From NCBI GenBank assembly GCA_024398135.1, contig CP073750.1, positions 1,364,001 to 1,428,000 of the forward strand: a DNA stretch of 64,000 nt, read 5' to 3'. This stretch comes from a bacterium SCSIO 12643 (GTDB lineage Bacteria; Bacteroidota; Bacteroidia; Flavobacteriales_G; Salibacteraceae). Below are positions 1 to 11,226 of the stretch, piece by piece. A program made the translations under genes and the position numbers. Position 1 is the first letter of the stretch. Each line of letters begins with the position of its first letter. Under the pieces are notes generated by a model. That model did not search any database and had not been told where the DNA came from. It saw nothing but the letters and a program-made list of their open reading frames with translations.

Positions 1-2
1 GA

Positions 3-1256
<1,254 letters not shown>

Positions 1257-1270
1257 TAAAACCAAAGAAT

Positions 1271-1558
1271 ATGCAATTAGATATTCTAACACCAGAAAGA
1301 AAGCTTTATAGCGGTGAAGTTACTTACGTAGAAATGCCTGGTATTGATGGGTATTTCGGAGTATTAGATGATCACGCTGCTATGATATCGGCTTTAGGTG
1401 CGGGTAAAATTACTGTGGATCAGGTAAAGGCAATGACTCCAGATGAGGATGCTATTGATACCTTTTTAGAAGATGCACAAAACAAACGTTTTACTTTAGA
1501 CGTTAAAGGTGGCGTTGCTGAAGTATTTCGTAATAAAGTAATTGTCTTATTAGACTAA
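1271..1558 (+). CDS. atpC: F1Fo ATP synthase subunit epsilon, short form
   Basis: This 95-residue protein forms the beta-sandwich of the epsilon subunit, part of the central stalk linking F1 to the c-ring. The N-terminus (MQLDILTPERKLYSGEV) and the 'MPGIDGYFGVLDDHAAMISAL' region are typical of the family. Length is well below the roughly 130-140 residues of proteobacterial epsilon: the C-terminal two-helix inhibitory domain is absent, as is usual in Bacteroidota. It lies directly after atpD and before a strong hairpin terminator, so the two genes form the end of one transcript. Confidence 0.95.
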   Translation: MQLDILTPERKLYSGEVTYVEMPGIDGYFGVLDDHAAMISALGAGKITVDQVKAMTPDEDAIDTFLEDAQNKRFTLDVKGGVAEVFRNKVIVLLD

Positions 1559-1577
1559 TATTTAAAATAATATAAAT

Positions 1578-1607
1578 AAAAAAGGGAACCAATTGGTTCC
1601 CTTTTTT
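1578..1607. terminator. Bidirectional intrinsic terminator between atpC and ksgA
   Basis: A perfect 10-bp stem (aaagggaacc / ggttcccttt) with an aatt loop is flanked by A-rich sequence on one side and a T-run on the other. It can therefore serve atpC on the plus strand and ksgA on the minus strand, which converge here. Confidence 0.9.
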
Positions 1608-1627
1608 ATTGCTTGTATATTTCTCAA

Positions 1628-2410
1628 TTACTTGTTCTTTGCCTCAAATAGCAACCCTGTAATTTCTAAAAACTCATCGACAGAAAGTTGCTCCGGACGT
1701 AATTTTTCAAACTTTTCCGGCAATGCCACGTTACATTCGTTTAGGACTGATTTTAGCGAATTTCGAAGTGTTTTTCTTCTTTGGCCAAAAGCCGTCTTCA
1801 CCACACGCTTATAGAATTTTTCCGGGAAATCAAGTTCTTTACGTTCATTACGAACCATACTGATCACTCCCGATTGCACTTTTGGAGGTGGATCAAAATG
1901 CTCAGGTCCTACTGAAAACAAATACTCTATATCGTACCAGGTTTGAAGTAAAACACTGGTTAATCCATATTGTTTATTTCCAGGAGGAGAAGCCAAACGT
2001 GCAGCCACTTCCTTCTGAAACATTCCTGAACATTCAACTATTTGATCTTTATTTTCCAATACCTTAAACATAATCTGCGTTGATATGTTATAAGGATAAT
2101 TCCCAATCAAACCAATTTTTGCCTCCGTGATATCAGATAATTTCATTTCTAAAAAATCACCTTCAACGATCCGATCACCTAACTCCGAAAAGTATTTTTT
2201 TAAATACACGATAGACTCCGAATCAATATCTACGACAGATAATTTCTCTTTGTAAATTGGAATCAGTTCTTTAGTCAAGACTCCTTTTCCCGGACCAATT
2301 TCAATCACCTCATCAAAACCATTACCTTTCAGCGTATGCGCAATGTTATAAGCAATCTGATCATTGGTCAGGAAATGTTGTCCCAAATGCTTTTTTGCCT
2401 TAACGTCCAT
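1628..2410 (-). CDS. rsmA: 16S rRNA (adenine1518-N6/adenine1519-N6)-dimethyltransferase
   Basis: RsmA (KsgA) dimethylates the two adjacent adenosines in the 3'-terminal helix of 16S rRNA during late small-subunit assembly, using S-adenosylmethionine. The 260-residue protein begins with KAKKHLGQHFL, typical of the family. It has the SAM-binding motif EIGPGKGVLT near residues 37-46 and the catalytic N6-adenine motif IV as NYPYNIS. The gene starts one base before the end of the upstream DUF4286 gene and is very likely co-transcribed with it. Length and motifs are complete. Confidence 0.97.
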   Translation of the reverse strand: MDVKAKKHLGQHFLTNDQIAYNIAHTLKGNGFDEVIEIGPGKGVLTKELIPIYKEKLSVVDIDSESIVYLKKYFSELGDRIVEGDFLEMKLSDITEAKIGLIGNYPYNISTQIMFKVLENKDQIVECSGMFQKEVAARLASPPGNKQYGLTSVLLQTWYDIEYLFSVGPEHFDPPPKVQSGVISMVRNERKELDFPEKFYKRVVKTAFGQRRKTLRNSLKSVLNECNVALPEKFEKLRPEQLSVDEFLEITGLLFEAKNK

Positions 2411-2710
2411 TTACTGAATCTCTAACAAAGTTCTGAATGCGACAAAATGATCTTTATAACGTTCCGTATGCTCTATTTGCAATTTCTCAGCATGTTCATC
2501 CTGATACTTTTGAAGAGTTTCCAGATCTTCGCAATAATACTGGATCGAATAATTGGTTCCTTCTTCATCCTCCACAAGGACTTTAGAAAATACATTCTTA
2601 TCAAACAATCCCGTAGCCATCACATCAGGAATATGCACAGTTTTCATCCAATTCACCCAATCATCGTGCTTTTCATGGGATATCTTCACAGTTACATTGT
2701 ATATAATCAT
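2411..2710 (-). CDS. DUF4286 family protein
   Basis: This 99-residue soluble protein matches the DUF4286 family, small proteins with a ferredoxin-like/dimeric alpha-beta barrel look. The MIIYNVTVKI start, the HDDWVNWMKTVHIPDVMATGLF segment and the SIQYYCED strand are characteristic. No catalytic residues are known for the family. It directly abuts ksgA, an arrangement I recall as common in Bacteroidota, so a housekeeping role near rRNA maturation is possible but unproven. Confidence 0.85.
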   Translation of the reverse strand: MIIYNVTVKISHEKHDDWVNWMKTVHIPDVMATGLFDKNVFSKVLVEDEEGTNYSIQYYCEDLETLQKYQDEHAEKLQIEHTERYKDHFVAFRTLLEIQ

Positions 2711-2773
2711 TGAACCCTATTTGTTGCAAAAATGTACAATATCTAATAAACAACTTGTTAGAAGACGCAACAA

Positions 2774-3652
2774 TTATCGATAAAACGTATATGAATATTT
2801 CGTAATTTGAATCTGATGACTCTTAATCTCCTTACGCAACACTACCGAAACCAACCCTTCCTCGTATAGGTATTCAAAACGATGTACCAACGCCCCATCA
2901 TGATACTCCTTCATGACTTGCAACATTCCCGATTCATCATACTCCAATTCAAATTTCACTTCTCTACGGGTATTCAGCTTACTATTTTTAGCATATGAAA
3001 TTAACTTACCCGATTCATAGTGGTAATACACTGACTCTTTGCTTGCACCTCTAATATATCTGGTAGTTTCATTAACGATTATACCATCTTCCAAATTTAC
3101 AATGGTGTATTTGAAAGTCAAACCTTCGTTGTTGAGCCAAAACTTCTTGTATTGTGTATCCGAATAGTATTCATAAGAAAACCTCTCAGGATCAAACTTT
3201 TCTTGCTGACTTTCATCAATGCGTTCAATTTCAATCACATTCCCATGAGAATCGTATACATACGACTTCAAAATATTTCGTTTTGACGTACGAATATGTT
3301 CAGAAACTAATTTCCCATCCTTAGATAAATAATAGTTTACTCTTTTCTCATTACCAGACCTATTGATACTAATCCACTGCTCCACATCTCCGTTCCCGCT
3401 AAAACTGTAACGCATACTCTCCGCAGAAAAACTAATCTTCTGCATCGGGTACTTATACATCACCTCCGTTTTAATGGTTTTAATCCTCTTTTGTCGTATA
3501 AAATCAGAATTAAAAAAGGGATATGTTTTTGCTTGTGCAGGTAAAGACCTGGCATACTGCTGGGCATTAAGATTAAAATCTACTCCCCAACTCATTAAGA
3601 CAACCAGAAAAAAAACAACCCACTCCCGTTGTTTCACTGTATTTATTCTCAT
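2774..3652 (-). CDS. Secreted protein of unknown function
   Basis: I do not recognise this 292-residue protein. It begins with a positively charged n-region (MRINTVKQREW), a hydrophobic stretch (VVFFLVVLMSWGV) and a plausible cleavage site near LNAQQ, so it is probably exported. The rest is rich in Tyr, Glu and Lys, with repeated beta-strand-like segments such as YVYDSHGNVIEIERID, YYHYESGKLISYA and LEYDESGMLQVM. These resemble the antiparallel hairpins of YD/RHS-type or MORN-like repeats, without matching a clear consensus. It lies 10 bp downstream of the DUF255 lipoprotein gene on the same strand and may share its transcript. Confidence 0.65.
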   Translation of the reverse strand: MRINTVKQREWVVFFLVVLMSWGVDFNLNAQQYARSLPAQAKTYPFFNSDFIRQKRIKTIKTEVMYKYPMQKISFSAESMRYSFSGNGDVEQWISINRSGNEKRVNYYLSKDGKLVSEHIRTSKRNILKSYVYDSHGNVIEIERIDESQQEKFDPERFSYEYYSDTQYKKFWLNNEGLTFKYTIVNLEDGIIVNETTRYIRGASKESVYYHYESGKLISYAKNSKLNTRREVKFELEYDESGMLQVMKEYHDGALVHRFEYLYEEGLVSVVLRKEIKSHQIQITKYSYTFYR

Positions 3653-3662
3653 CTACTATTTC

Positions 3663-5801
3663 CTACTTTATTTGCTTTAAAGCTGCTCCTAAATCGGATG
3701 TTGGTAATTGACACGCTTTGTTTACACATACATAATACAACGTTTCCTCATCTACGTATTTCCCATCTAGTAACGCCAATTTACTGGGTTTTGTACTTCC
3801 TAAAACAATTTTATTTGGAATATAATATTGTTCTATTTGCGCTCGCTTGGTTTGTGCAATTTCTCCTACCACTGCAATTTCATATAACGGATAAATTTCC
3901 TTCAACATTAAGATTCCCCAATTGGAATACCCCGAACCATATTCAGTCATTTGAAGTTTCACATTATTCAGCATCACTTTACTTCTATCCAGATAATCCT
4001 GATTATCCAATATCGTTCCTAAAAGAAACAAAGCATTTGCCATACTTGAATTTGAAGCCGGGATGACATTATCATTCAACTCCATTTTTCTTGCGACCAG
4101 GCTAGGATCTAGGTCAGACGTAAAATAAAACATCCCACTTTCTTCATCATAGAAATGAGCAACAGTATATTGCATCAATTCATTTGCCTCATCTAACCAA
4201 CTTTCATCAAAAGTGGCTTCATACATTCTGATCAACGCTTCTATAGAAAAACTATAATCCTCTAAGTACCCATTAATATTTGATGTCCCATTTTTATAAT
4301 TATGATGTAATCCTCCATCCTTTTTACGTTGAGTCTTTACAATGAATAGAGCCGTTTGCTTTGCAATTTCTAAATAACGTTCATCGTTAAAAGCAATATA
4401 AGCATCAGCCAAACCTTTCAACATTAGGGCATTCCAGGAGGTCAAACTTTTATCATCTAAACCAGGTGTGATTCGTTGTTCTCTTACCTCTAACAGTTTC
4501 TTATTAATGCGATTTATTCTGATGTCAAATTCCTCTTTAGAAATGTCAAATTCATCCAAAATCTCCGCATCTGCTCTATTTCTCAACAGGATGTTATTCC
4601 CATGCTCCCAATCCGCCTTTTGACCAATGTTATAATACGCAATTGCTAAACTGGAATCATCACCCAGAGTTTGTTTCAATTCGTCTTCTTTCCACACATA
4701 ATATTTCCCTTCTTCACCCTCACTGTCCGCATCTAAAGCAGAATAAAAAATCCCATCTCCCTTGTATAATTCTCTTAAACAAAAATCTATACTTTGATCC
4801 ACCACATCTTTGTATAAATCTTTTCGATACCTGGTATACGCCTCAGAATACAAAGAGATCAATTGCGCATTATCATAAAGCATCTTTTCAAAATGTGGCA
4901 CTTTCCATAGTTTATCTGTAGAGTAACGGGCAAATCCACCTCCAATCTGATCGTAAATTCCCCCAAATGCCATTTTATCCAATGTAAGTTTCACTTGCTC
5001 ATCCACATATTCGTGATGACCTAATGCGGCATACCTCATCAAAAAAGCATAATTATTTGGCAATGGAAATTTAGGTGCACGATTCCCACCTCCCTCCAAC
5101 TTATCAAAGCTATTTTTCCATCGAACTACCATCTCATCCAAAGTCTCTATTTGGAATTCTTTAGGTTCATTATTCTTGATAATCACATCGCTTTGAATCA
5201 CTCCTTCTGTCAAACGGTTCGCATATTCTTCTACTTTTTCAGGTCTTTCTCTGTACTCAATAGCAAGCTTTTCCAAAATATCCATCCAACGAGTCTTTGG
5301 GAAATACGTTCCCCCATAAAACGGACGTCCATCAGGTAGGGCAAAACAATTTAATGGCCACCCCCCACTACCGGTCATAAGTTGCACCGCAGTCATGTAA
5401 ATTTGATCAATATCCGGACGCTCTTCACGATCTACTTTTATGCATACAAAATGTGTATTCATGAGTTCCGCAACTTCCTTATCTTCAAAGCTCTCATGCT
5501 CCATCACATGACACCAATGACAAGCAGAATACCCAACACTTACCAATATTATTTTGTTTTCATCTTTCGCTTTTTGTAAAGCTTCTTCACCCCATGGATA
5601 CCAGTTTACGGGATTATGTGCATGTTGTAATAAATATGGACTTGTTTGATCTATCAAATGGTTCGTATATTTATGCTGTTCCATCTTTGGTTTATTTTGA
5701 GTCTGACTGATACATGATTCAAACAACATGGACGACATGAATAATATGCTAACTAAATAAACGTTGATATTTTTGATCTTGAATCTCTTCATTTGAATCA
5801 T
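3663..5801 (-). CDS. DUF255 / thioredoxin-domain protein with lipoprotein signal
   Basis: The protein belongs to the DUF255 family (YyaL, SPATA20-like): an N-terminal thioredoxin-like domain followed by a six-hairpin glycosidase-like alpha/alpha barrel. The thioredoxin part carries C94-H-W-C97 within the family motif [16 protein letters not shown] and the GGWPLNCF segment. The barrel occupies roughly residues 220-650. At 712 residues it is full length plus an extra N-terminal signal whose 'LFESC' lipobox ends at Cys30, predicting an envelope lipoprotein, whereas most relatives lack a signal peptide. Met4 is an alternative start. The natural substrate of the family is unknown. Confidence 0.88.
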   Translation of the reverse strand: MIQMKRFKIKNINVYLVSILFMSSMLFESCISQTQNKPKMEQHKYTNHLIDQTSPYLLQHAHNPVNWYPWGEEALQKAKDENKIILVSVGYSACHWCHVMEHESFEDKEVAELMNTHFVCIKVDREERPDIDQIYMTAVQLMTGSGGWPLNCFALPDGRPFYGGTYFPKTRWMDILEKLAIEYRERPEKVEEYANRLTEGVIQSDVIIKNNEPKEFQIETLDEMVVRWKNSFDKLEGGGNRAPKFPLPNNYAFLMRYAALGHHEYVDEQVKLTLDKMAFGGIYDQIGGGFARYSTDKLWKVPHFEKMLYDNAQLISLYSEAYTRYRKDLYKDVVDQSIDFCLRELYKGDGIFYSALDADSEGEEGKYYVWKEDELKQTLGDDSSLAIAYYNIGQKADWEHGNNILLRNRADAEILDEFDISKEEFDIRINRINKKLLEVREQRITPGLDDKSLTSWNALMLKGLADAYIAFNDERYLEIAKQTALFIVKTQRKKDGGLHHNYKNGTSNINGYLEDYSFSIEALIRMYEATFDESWLDEANELMQYTVAHFYDEESGMFYFTSDLDPSLVARKMELNDNVIPASNSSMANALFLLGTILDNQDYLDRSKVMLNNVKLQMTEYGSGYSNWGILMLKEIYPLYEIAVVGEIAQTKRAQIEQYYIPNKIVLGSTKPSKLALLDGKYVDEETLYYVCVNKACQLPTSDLGAALKQIK

Positions 5802-5852
5802 TAAAATGAAAGGTCGAAATTACGACAACCAAGATTCAAACCTATGGTTTTT

Positions 5853-6404
5853 ATGTCTCAAATTACGATATCTAAAGACAAATCATCTGCTTTTCGTTCT
5901 CCACAACAGAAAAAAGATATTCCATCATGGGTGGCTCCTTCGATTGCCGGATTTTGGTTTGTTGGTTTATTTCTCATTTGGAACGCCTATTTTCAAACAG
6001 AAATCACATGGGTAGAAACATCCAAATGGTATCTCTTTTTCGCCTTAACCGGCACTTTAATTCCATACAAGTTTATCATCAAATACGTTTGGTTAGAATA
6101 CACCTATTGGATTACAGCACATATTGTAGGGATCGGCCCGATATTAACCGGTTTCTTTCTTTTGCTTAATCTAACATTTACCGGACAACCATCCAGCGAG
6201 ACTTATCAAATCACAGAGGTTCATGTCCCGGAATCTCAAGAATACACCATTATCACGGTTGAACTTGAAGATAATGCGCTTGAACATCACCCTAAATTCA
6301 GGACCTTTGACTACTACCAAATCCGGTATCATAAATCTATTACATATGTTTTCACCGAAGGTATTTGGGGCTATCGGGTTGTGGAAAAAACCGAAATGAA
6401 TTAA
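5853..6404 (+). CDS. Membrane protein of unknown function
   Basis: I do not recognise the family. The protein has three predicted membrane segments in its first 120 residues (around SIAGFWFVGLFLIW, WYLFFALTGTLIPY and ITAHIVGIGPILTGFFLL), then a soluble tail of about 60 residues rich in aromatic and acidic residues. I chose the ATG at 5853 (MSQITISKDK) over the ATG nine bases upstream because the downstream start gives a more usual N-terminus; either is possible. It is divergent from the DUF255 gene, from which it is separated by about 50 bp. Confidence 0.65.
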   Translation: MSQITISKDKSSAFRSPQQKKDIPSWVAPSIAGFWFVGLFLIWNAYFQTEITWVETSKWYLFFALTGTLIPYKFIIKYVWLEYTYWITAHIVGIGPILTGFFLLLNLTFTGQPSSETYQITEVHVPESQEYTIITVELEDNALEHHPKFRTFDYYQIRYHKSITYVFTEGIWGYRVVEKTEMN

Positions 6405-6449
6405 ATCGTATTTATCCTTTTGCGTGTCCGTTAAAATTTGTCAAAACCC

Positions 6450-6457
6450 TACTTTTG
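6450..6457 (+). promoter_or_regulatory. Candidate -7 promoter element before HMG-CoA reductase
   Basis: The octamer tacttttg matches the Bacteroidota -7 consensus TAnnTTTG and would place the transcript start near 6464. That is downstream of the TTG at 6438 and upstream of the ATG at 6504, supporting the ATG as the true start. The matching -33 element is not well spaced (a tttg lies 27 bp upstream). Confidence 0.4.
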
Positions 6458-6503
6458 TATACTATTGATTTTCACAAATCGTTTTTCATCGAAAAAAAAT
6501 TCA

Positions 6504-7832
6504 ATGACAAAAGCAATAAAAGGTTTTTCGAAACTTACCAAAGAAGCTAAAATTGATTGGGTACTTGATCAATATTTTTCTGATAAAGAATCTGCAAAAG
6601 AAGTTCTAAAACAATATTGGAATGCGGACTCTAAACTTCAACAAGTTCATGATGAATTTATTGAAAATACACTTACCAATTACTATCTGCCATTTGGCGT
6701 AGCACCAAACTTCCTAATCAACGGGGAAACGTACGTTATCCCTATGGCCATTGAAGAAAGTTCGGTTGTTGCTGCGGCTGCAAAAGCTGCAAGTTTTTGG
6801 ATGAAACGTGGCGGTTTTAAAGCTGAAGTCATTTCAACTAAGAAAATTGGACATGTACACTTCGTGTATTATGGTGACTATGACAAACTTTTAAAGTTTT
6901 TCAATTCTATAAAAGATAAGTTTTATCAAGATACAGAAGGTATTACGGCCAATATGAGAAAACGTGGTGGTGGCATTACTGACATCATGTTGATCAACAA
7001 AAACTATGAAGAGCCAAATTACTATCAAATCAAAGCAAACTTTGAAACCATTGACTCCATGGGAGCCAATTTCATCAATACTTGTTTGGAACAATTTGCA
7101 CAGACTTTAAAATCTGAAATCGAAGCTTCTGACCTTTTCACGGAAGAAGAAAAAAAGATTCAGATTATCATGTGTATTTTATCTAATTATACACCTGAAT
7201 GTTTGGTAAGAGCAGAAGTAAGTTGTCCGGTGGAAGAACTTGCAACTGAAGGTATGTCTGGAGAAGAGTTTGCTTTAAAATTTGAACGAGCTATTCATGT
7301 GGCACGAATTGAACCATACAGAGCGACTACACATAATAAAGGAATCATGAATGGTATTGACGCTGTTGTTATCGCTACAGGTAATGATTTCAGAGCTATT
7401 GAAGCTGCTGCGCATACTTATGCCTCCAGATCAGGTCAATATCGTTCTTTAACCGATTGTGAAGTCAAAGATGGAATATTTAAATTTTGGTTGGATATCC
7501 CAATGGCTTTAGGAACCGTGGGGGGGTTAACTACATTACACCCAATGGTAAAATTTGCTTATCAACTTCTTGGTAACCCAGGTGCAAAAGAATTGATGAT
7601 GATCATTGCAGCATCCGGATTGGCGCAAAATTTTGGTGCGCTTAAAGCTTTAACAACCACAGGAATTCAAAAAGGGCATATGAAAATGCACCTATTGAAT
7701 GTTTTAAATAATCTTGGGGCCACAGATGAAGAAAAAGATTTCTTTAAAATTTACTTTAAGGATAAAGTACCAAGACACAACGACATCGTGAACAAATTCA
7801 ACGAGATTAGAGCTACCAAATCTGCTCAATAA
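6504..7832 (+). CDS. Hydroxymethylglutaryl-CoA reductase, class II-like
   Basis: The enzyme reduces HMG-CoA to mevalonate, the committed step of the mevalonate route to isoprenoids (or the reverse reaction in degradative class II relatives). The 442-residue protein shows the class II pattern: LPFGVAPNFL, the substrate-binding EESSVVAAAAKAA with Glu84/85, the nucleotide-site motif DSMGAN, a catalytic Lys in HNKGIMNGIDA, and a catalytic His in the C-terminal QKGHMKMH. The frame is open back to a TTG at 6438, but the ATG at 6504 gives the usual N-terminus and lies after a promoter-like octamer. A GHMP kinase follows after one base, which supports a biosynthetic role. Confidence 0.92.
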   Translation: MTKAIKGFSKLTKEAKIDWVLDQYFSDKESAKEVLKQYWNADSKLQQVHDEFIENTLTNYYLPFGVAPNFLINGETYVIPMAIEESSVVAAAAKAASFWMKRGGFKAEVISTKKIGHVHFVYYGDYDKLLKFFNSIKDKFYQDTEGITANMRKRGGGITDIMLINKNYEEPNYYQIKANFETIDSMGANFINTCLEQFAQTLKSEIEASDLFTEEEKKIQIIMCILSNYTPECLVRAEVSCPVEELATEGMSGEEFALKFERAIHVARIEPYRATTHNKGIMNGIDAVVIATGNDFRAIEAAAHTYASRSGQYRSLTDCEVKDGIFKFWLDIPMALGTVGGLTTLHPMVKFAYQLLGNPGAKELMMIIAASGLAQNFGALKALTTTGIQKGHMKMHLLNVLNNLGATDEEKDFFKIYFKDKVPRHNDIVNKFNEIRATKSAQ

Positions 7833-7833
7833 A

Positions 7834-8760
7834 ATGAATACGGAACAACAATATTACGCCCATGGTAAATTGCTTATCACGGGCGAATATTCCGTTTTAG
7901 ATGGTGCCACTGCATTTGCTATTCCATGTCGGTCTGGGCAGTCACTAACAGTTACAAAAGATCATTCAATTGATGGAATAATCTGGACAAGCTGGGATGT
8001 AAATCAAAAAAGTTGGTTAAAAGTCTCTTTCGACAAACAATTAAATATTGGGAATTCGAATGACACCAGGCTTTCTGAAAAGCTACAATCCATTCTAAAA
8101 TCAGCCACTCAAATTCAGCCTGATTTCCTCGAAAAACTTGAAAATTGCAAAGTGGATACCCATTTGGGATTTGATAGAAATTGGGGTTTAGGTTCCAGTT
8201 CCACATTAATTTCTCTCATTTCTCAATGGGCCCAGATCAATCCATATAAATTGTTAGATCAGACATTTGGTGGATCAGGTTACGATATCGCTTGTGCGAC
8301 AACAAATAGTCCAATTCTATTTCAAATAGATGATCGTAAACATTTAACCACTTCAATTGACTTCAACCCATCATGGATCAAACATGCTCATTTTGTTTAC
8401 CTGGGTCAAAAACAGGTGAGTAGTAAAGAGGTTAAAAAATATAGTCATCTGGATTTTGACAAGAATAAACTGGCATCTGAAATCTCGGATATCACACAAC
8501 AACTTGTTATTTGTACTGATTTATTTCAGGCGCAGAAGTTATTGCAGTTACATGAGTCTAAATTATCTGTAGCTCTAGGTTATCCTTCGGTCAAATCATT
8601 GCATTTTTCACAGATCAATGGAACGTTTAAATCTCTTGGTGCCTGGGGAGGAGACTTTGTGCTGTTTCTGGGAGATTCTTCTGAAATTGAAAAAATCAAA
8701 GCACTAGGGTTCCCAATAATAATTCCCTGGAAAGAAATGATCTTCAACCCTATAGATTAG
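7834..8760 (+). CDS. GYDIA-type GHMP kinase (mevalonate pathway)
   Basis: The protein is a GHMP-superfamily small-molecule kinase of the Bacteroidota GYDIA group, named for the GSGYDIACA signature seen here near residue 150. It also has the N-terminal AHGKLLITGEYSVLDGA motif shared with mevalonate and phosphomevalonate kinases, and the ATP-binding loop GLGSSSTL. Its start codon lies one base after the HMG-CoA reductase stop, so translation is probably coupled. That context points to phosphorylation of mevalonate or phosphomevalonate, but the exact substrate cannot be read from sequence. The last 11 bases overlap the end of the convergent histidine kinase gene. Confidence 0.88.
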   Translation: MNTEQQYYAHGKLLITGEYSVLDGATAFAIPCRSGQSLTVTKDHSIDGIIWTSWDVNQKSWLKVSFDKQLNIGNSNDTRLSEKLQSILKSATQIQPDFLEKLENCKVDTHLGFDRNWGLGSSSTLISLISQWAQINPYKLLDQTFGGSGYDIACATTNSPILFQIDDRKHLTTSIDFNPSWIKHAHFVYLGQKQVSSKEVKKYSHLDFDKNKLASEISDITQQLVICTDLFQAQKLLQLHESKLSVALGYPSVKSLHFSQINGTFKSLGAWGGDFVLFLGDSSEIEKIKALGFPIIIPWKEMIFNPID

Positions 8761-11158
8761 GAATATGCATTAGAACTTTCGTTCCCACATTTTCCTCACT
8801 TTCTATTTTAATTTCTCCATGGTGAATGTCTACGATTCTTTTAGCAATCACCAATCCCAAACCATTCCCGGGGATATTTAAGTTTACAATATTCTTAGCT
8901 CTAAAAAATGAAGTGAATAAATGCGACATTTCATCTTCCGGAATACCAATTCCTTCATCCGAAACGATTACAGAAAAACCATCTTCCTCAAACGATAATT
9001 CACATTCCACATCCTTATCTTCGGAATATAGCAATGCATTTTTAAGCACATTACAGATCAGATTATCAAATAGGCTTGGATCAAATACCAAAACACGTGG
9101 AGTACCTGAAATTTTCAAGTTCACCTTTCTATCTGGGAAAGCTTTTACAATCTGCTCATTGATGATACTTTGCGTAAACTCCACTAGATTTTGATTTACC
9201 GGATTAAACGGCATCTCCATCGACTCAATCTTGCCTAATGTATCTATATTTTTCAGGAGATTATTAATTCTACTTACCTGAGTCGTAATCTTACCAAAAT
9301 GCTTTTCAAATGGCTTGATAAAACGATCTCCCAAATCTTCCGCATACATTTCCAGCAGTTCCACACTTGATTTTATTGAAGACAATGGGGTTCTGAACTC
9401 ATGAGATGTCATCGTAATGAATCTGGATTTTAACTCATTTAGCTCTTTCTCCTTTTGGAGCGCCATTTTCATCTCCTCTTCCACTTTTCTTCTTGCAGAA
9501 ATATCACGTGTAGCTGCGATAAACGTTCGCTTACCGGAGGCTGAAATCAACGGTTGTAATACTGACTCTATCCAGATATAACCTCCTTCTGCCATTCGCA
9601 CACGAAACTGTTCTACCACACGTTTAGCTCCATTCAATAACTGGTCAAACAGATTCGCTTTAATTCTTTTATGATCTTCCGGGTGAATATCTAAAATCGC
9701 ATTCCTACCAATGAATTCATCCGGGTTCTTTCCGACCATCCCACGAACCGCATTTGAAATAAACAGATAATTTCCATTCTCATCTATTTCAGCAATCAAA
9801 TCGGAAATATTCTCAGAGATTCGAGCCAGTTTATTTTCACTTGCTTTATTCTCAATCTCAACGCGCTTGCGTTCTTCAATGTTAATCAAGGTTCCTTTGA
9901 CTCCTTGAAGCTCATGACTTTCATTAAAAATCACAGAAGCATGAACTTCCATCCAAACGGACTTTCCATTTGCTGCAATAAATTTCAACTCTTCGGTTTT
10001 GTGGATCACATCTTCACCTTCATACTTGAGTTGAAATATTTGACTTCCAGTAGCTCTATCATCCGGATGAATATATTTTGAGGCTTCAGTCCCAACAGTC
10101 TTATCTACTTTAAGCAACAAATGACGCTCCCAGGCATCATTTAGAAAGGTTATTACCCCTTTGTTGTCAATTTCAAAAATAATCTCATGAATCGAGCTAA
10201 TGAGTCTTTTATAGTTGGCTTCACTTTGTGCTAACTTCCTTTTATATTCAATTCGCGATGTGATATCCGTATTGGTTGCGACAAACTGGAGTGGGATACC
10301 ATTCTCGGAAAAATTAACATTTGCACGCGTCAACACCCACAAATACTTACCTTCTTTGTTCCTAATCCGGTACTCACATTCATAAGTCCCCACACCAATT
10401 TTCATATATGGGTCTAGCACTTGAAGAACTATTTCTTTATCGCTCGGATGCAACAGACTTTCAAAAGTTTCGAACGAATCTTCAATTTCATCTTCATCAA
10501 AACCCAGCATTCTTTTCCATTGACGCGAAAAATGCATTTGATTTTGTGTCAAATCAATGTGCCAATAGCCATCGTTAGAACTTTCAATGGCTTTTTGAAG
10601 TACATCTTCTTTGGTAAAAAGCTCTCGTTCTAAAGTTGCTGTATGAAAATATTGAGAAAATATGACTGATAGAGAATTCAATTCTTTTTTATCCTCCTTT
10701 GTCCATAATCGCTCTGTATCATTTTCCAATAAGGCTAAATAACCAATTGTTTTTTGCTGCGCTCGAAGTGGAAATATTAAAAAGGAAATGACTCTGTTCT
10801 TTTCAAAGTCAGCTCTTAACGAAACATTGGTTAACTCATTCGTCAATCCCCAAAAAACATTTTTTTCAGGATCCTCTATTTTTTTAATCGCTGCGATTAG
10901 ATCATCCTCTAACGGAATCTCTTCTGTTTCGCTCCCATACACACATTTTTGCGATTTAAAATGAGTCTGCATTTTGGGCGGAACATGAGCCACAAATACC
11001 ATTTGATAAGGATAATAAGTATCCGACAACCACTTTAAAAAGATATTTACTTTATTCTCAAATAAATTTTCACCGATGAATAATTGAAGCGACTTATCAA
11101 GCAGTGAGGATTTGTTATTAGATATCAATTGAGCACTATTTGCAGAGAAATCATACAT
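8750..11158 (-). CDS. Multi-PAS sensor histidine kinase
   Basis: The protein senses an unknown signal and autophosphorylates to drive a response regulator. Domain order over 802 residues is a GAF-like N-terminal domain (about 1-175), three PAS domains with PAC motifs (about 185-310, 315-435 and 440-560), a HisKA dimerisation domain with phospho-acceptor His586 in MTSHEFRTPLSS, and an HATPase_c domain with N, G1 (DEGIGIP) and G2 (GNGLGL) boxes. There are no membrane segments, so sensing is cytoplasmic. The divergent neighbour is an AraC-type response regulator, its probable partner. A TAnnTTTG match (minus strand, 11176-11169) sits only about 10 bp before the start, implying a very short leader if used. 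Confidence 0.93.
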   Translation of the reverse strand: MYDFSANSAQLISNNKSSLLDKSLQLFIGENLFENKVNIFLKWLSDTYYPYQMVFVAHVPPKMQTHFKSQKCVYGSETEEIPLEDDLIAAIKKIEDPEKNVFWGLTNELTNVSLRADFEKNRVISFLIFPLRAQQKTIGYLALLENDTERLWTKEDKKELNSLSVIFSQYFHTATLERELFTKEDVLQKAIESSNDGYWHIDLTQNQMHFSRQWKRMLGFDEDEIEDSFETFESLLHPSDKEIVLQVLDPYMKIGVGTYECEYRIRNKEGKYLWVLTRANVNFSENGIPLQFVATNTDITSRIEYKRKLAQSEANYKRLISSIHEIIFEIDNKGVITFLNDAWERHLLLKVDKTVGTEASKYIHPDDRATGSQIFQLKYEGEDVIHKTEELKFIAANGKSVWMEVHASVIFNESHELQGVKGTLINIEERKRVEIENKASENKLARISENISDLIAEIDENGNYLFISNAVRGMVGKNPDEFIGRNAILDIHPEDHKRIKANLFDQLLNGAKRVVEQFRVRMAEGGYIWIESVLQPLISASGKRTFIAATRDISARRKVEEEMKMALQKEKELNELKSRFITMTSHEFRTPLSSIKSSVELLEMYAEDLGDRFIKPFEKHFGKITTQVSRINNLLKNIDTLGKIESMEMPFNPVNQNLVEFTQSIINEQIVKAFPDRKVNLKISGTPRVLVFDPSLFDNLICNVLKNALLYSEDKDVECELSFEEDGFSVIVSDEGIGIPEDEMSHLFTSFFRAKNIVNLNIPGNGLGLVIAKRIVDIHHGEIKIESEENVGTKVLMHIPNL

Positions 11159-11164
11159 AATCTA

Positions 11165-11196
11165 TTGCCAAAAATAACGCCAATATGTTACATTTG
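11165..11196 (+). promoter_or_regulatory. Candidate Bacteroidota promoter for the response regulator
   Basis: A -33 ttg at 11165-11167 and a -7 tacatttg at 11189-11196 are separated by 21 bp, close to the TTG-N19..21-TAnnTTTG pattern of Bacteroidota sigma-ABfr promoters. The transcript would start near 11203, about 24 bases before the ATG at 11227. Confidence 0.5.
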
Positions 11197-11226
11197 TGAC
11201 AATATCGAATCAAAACGTTTAAATCC

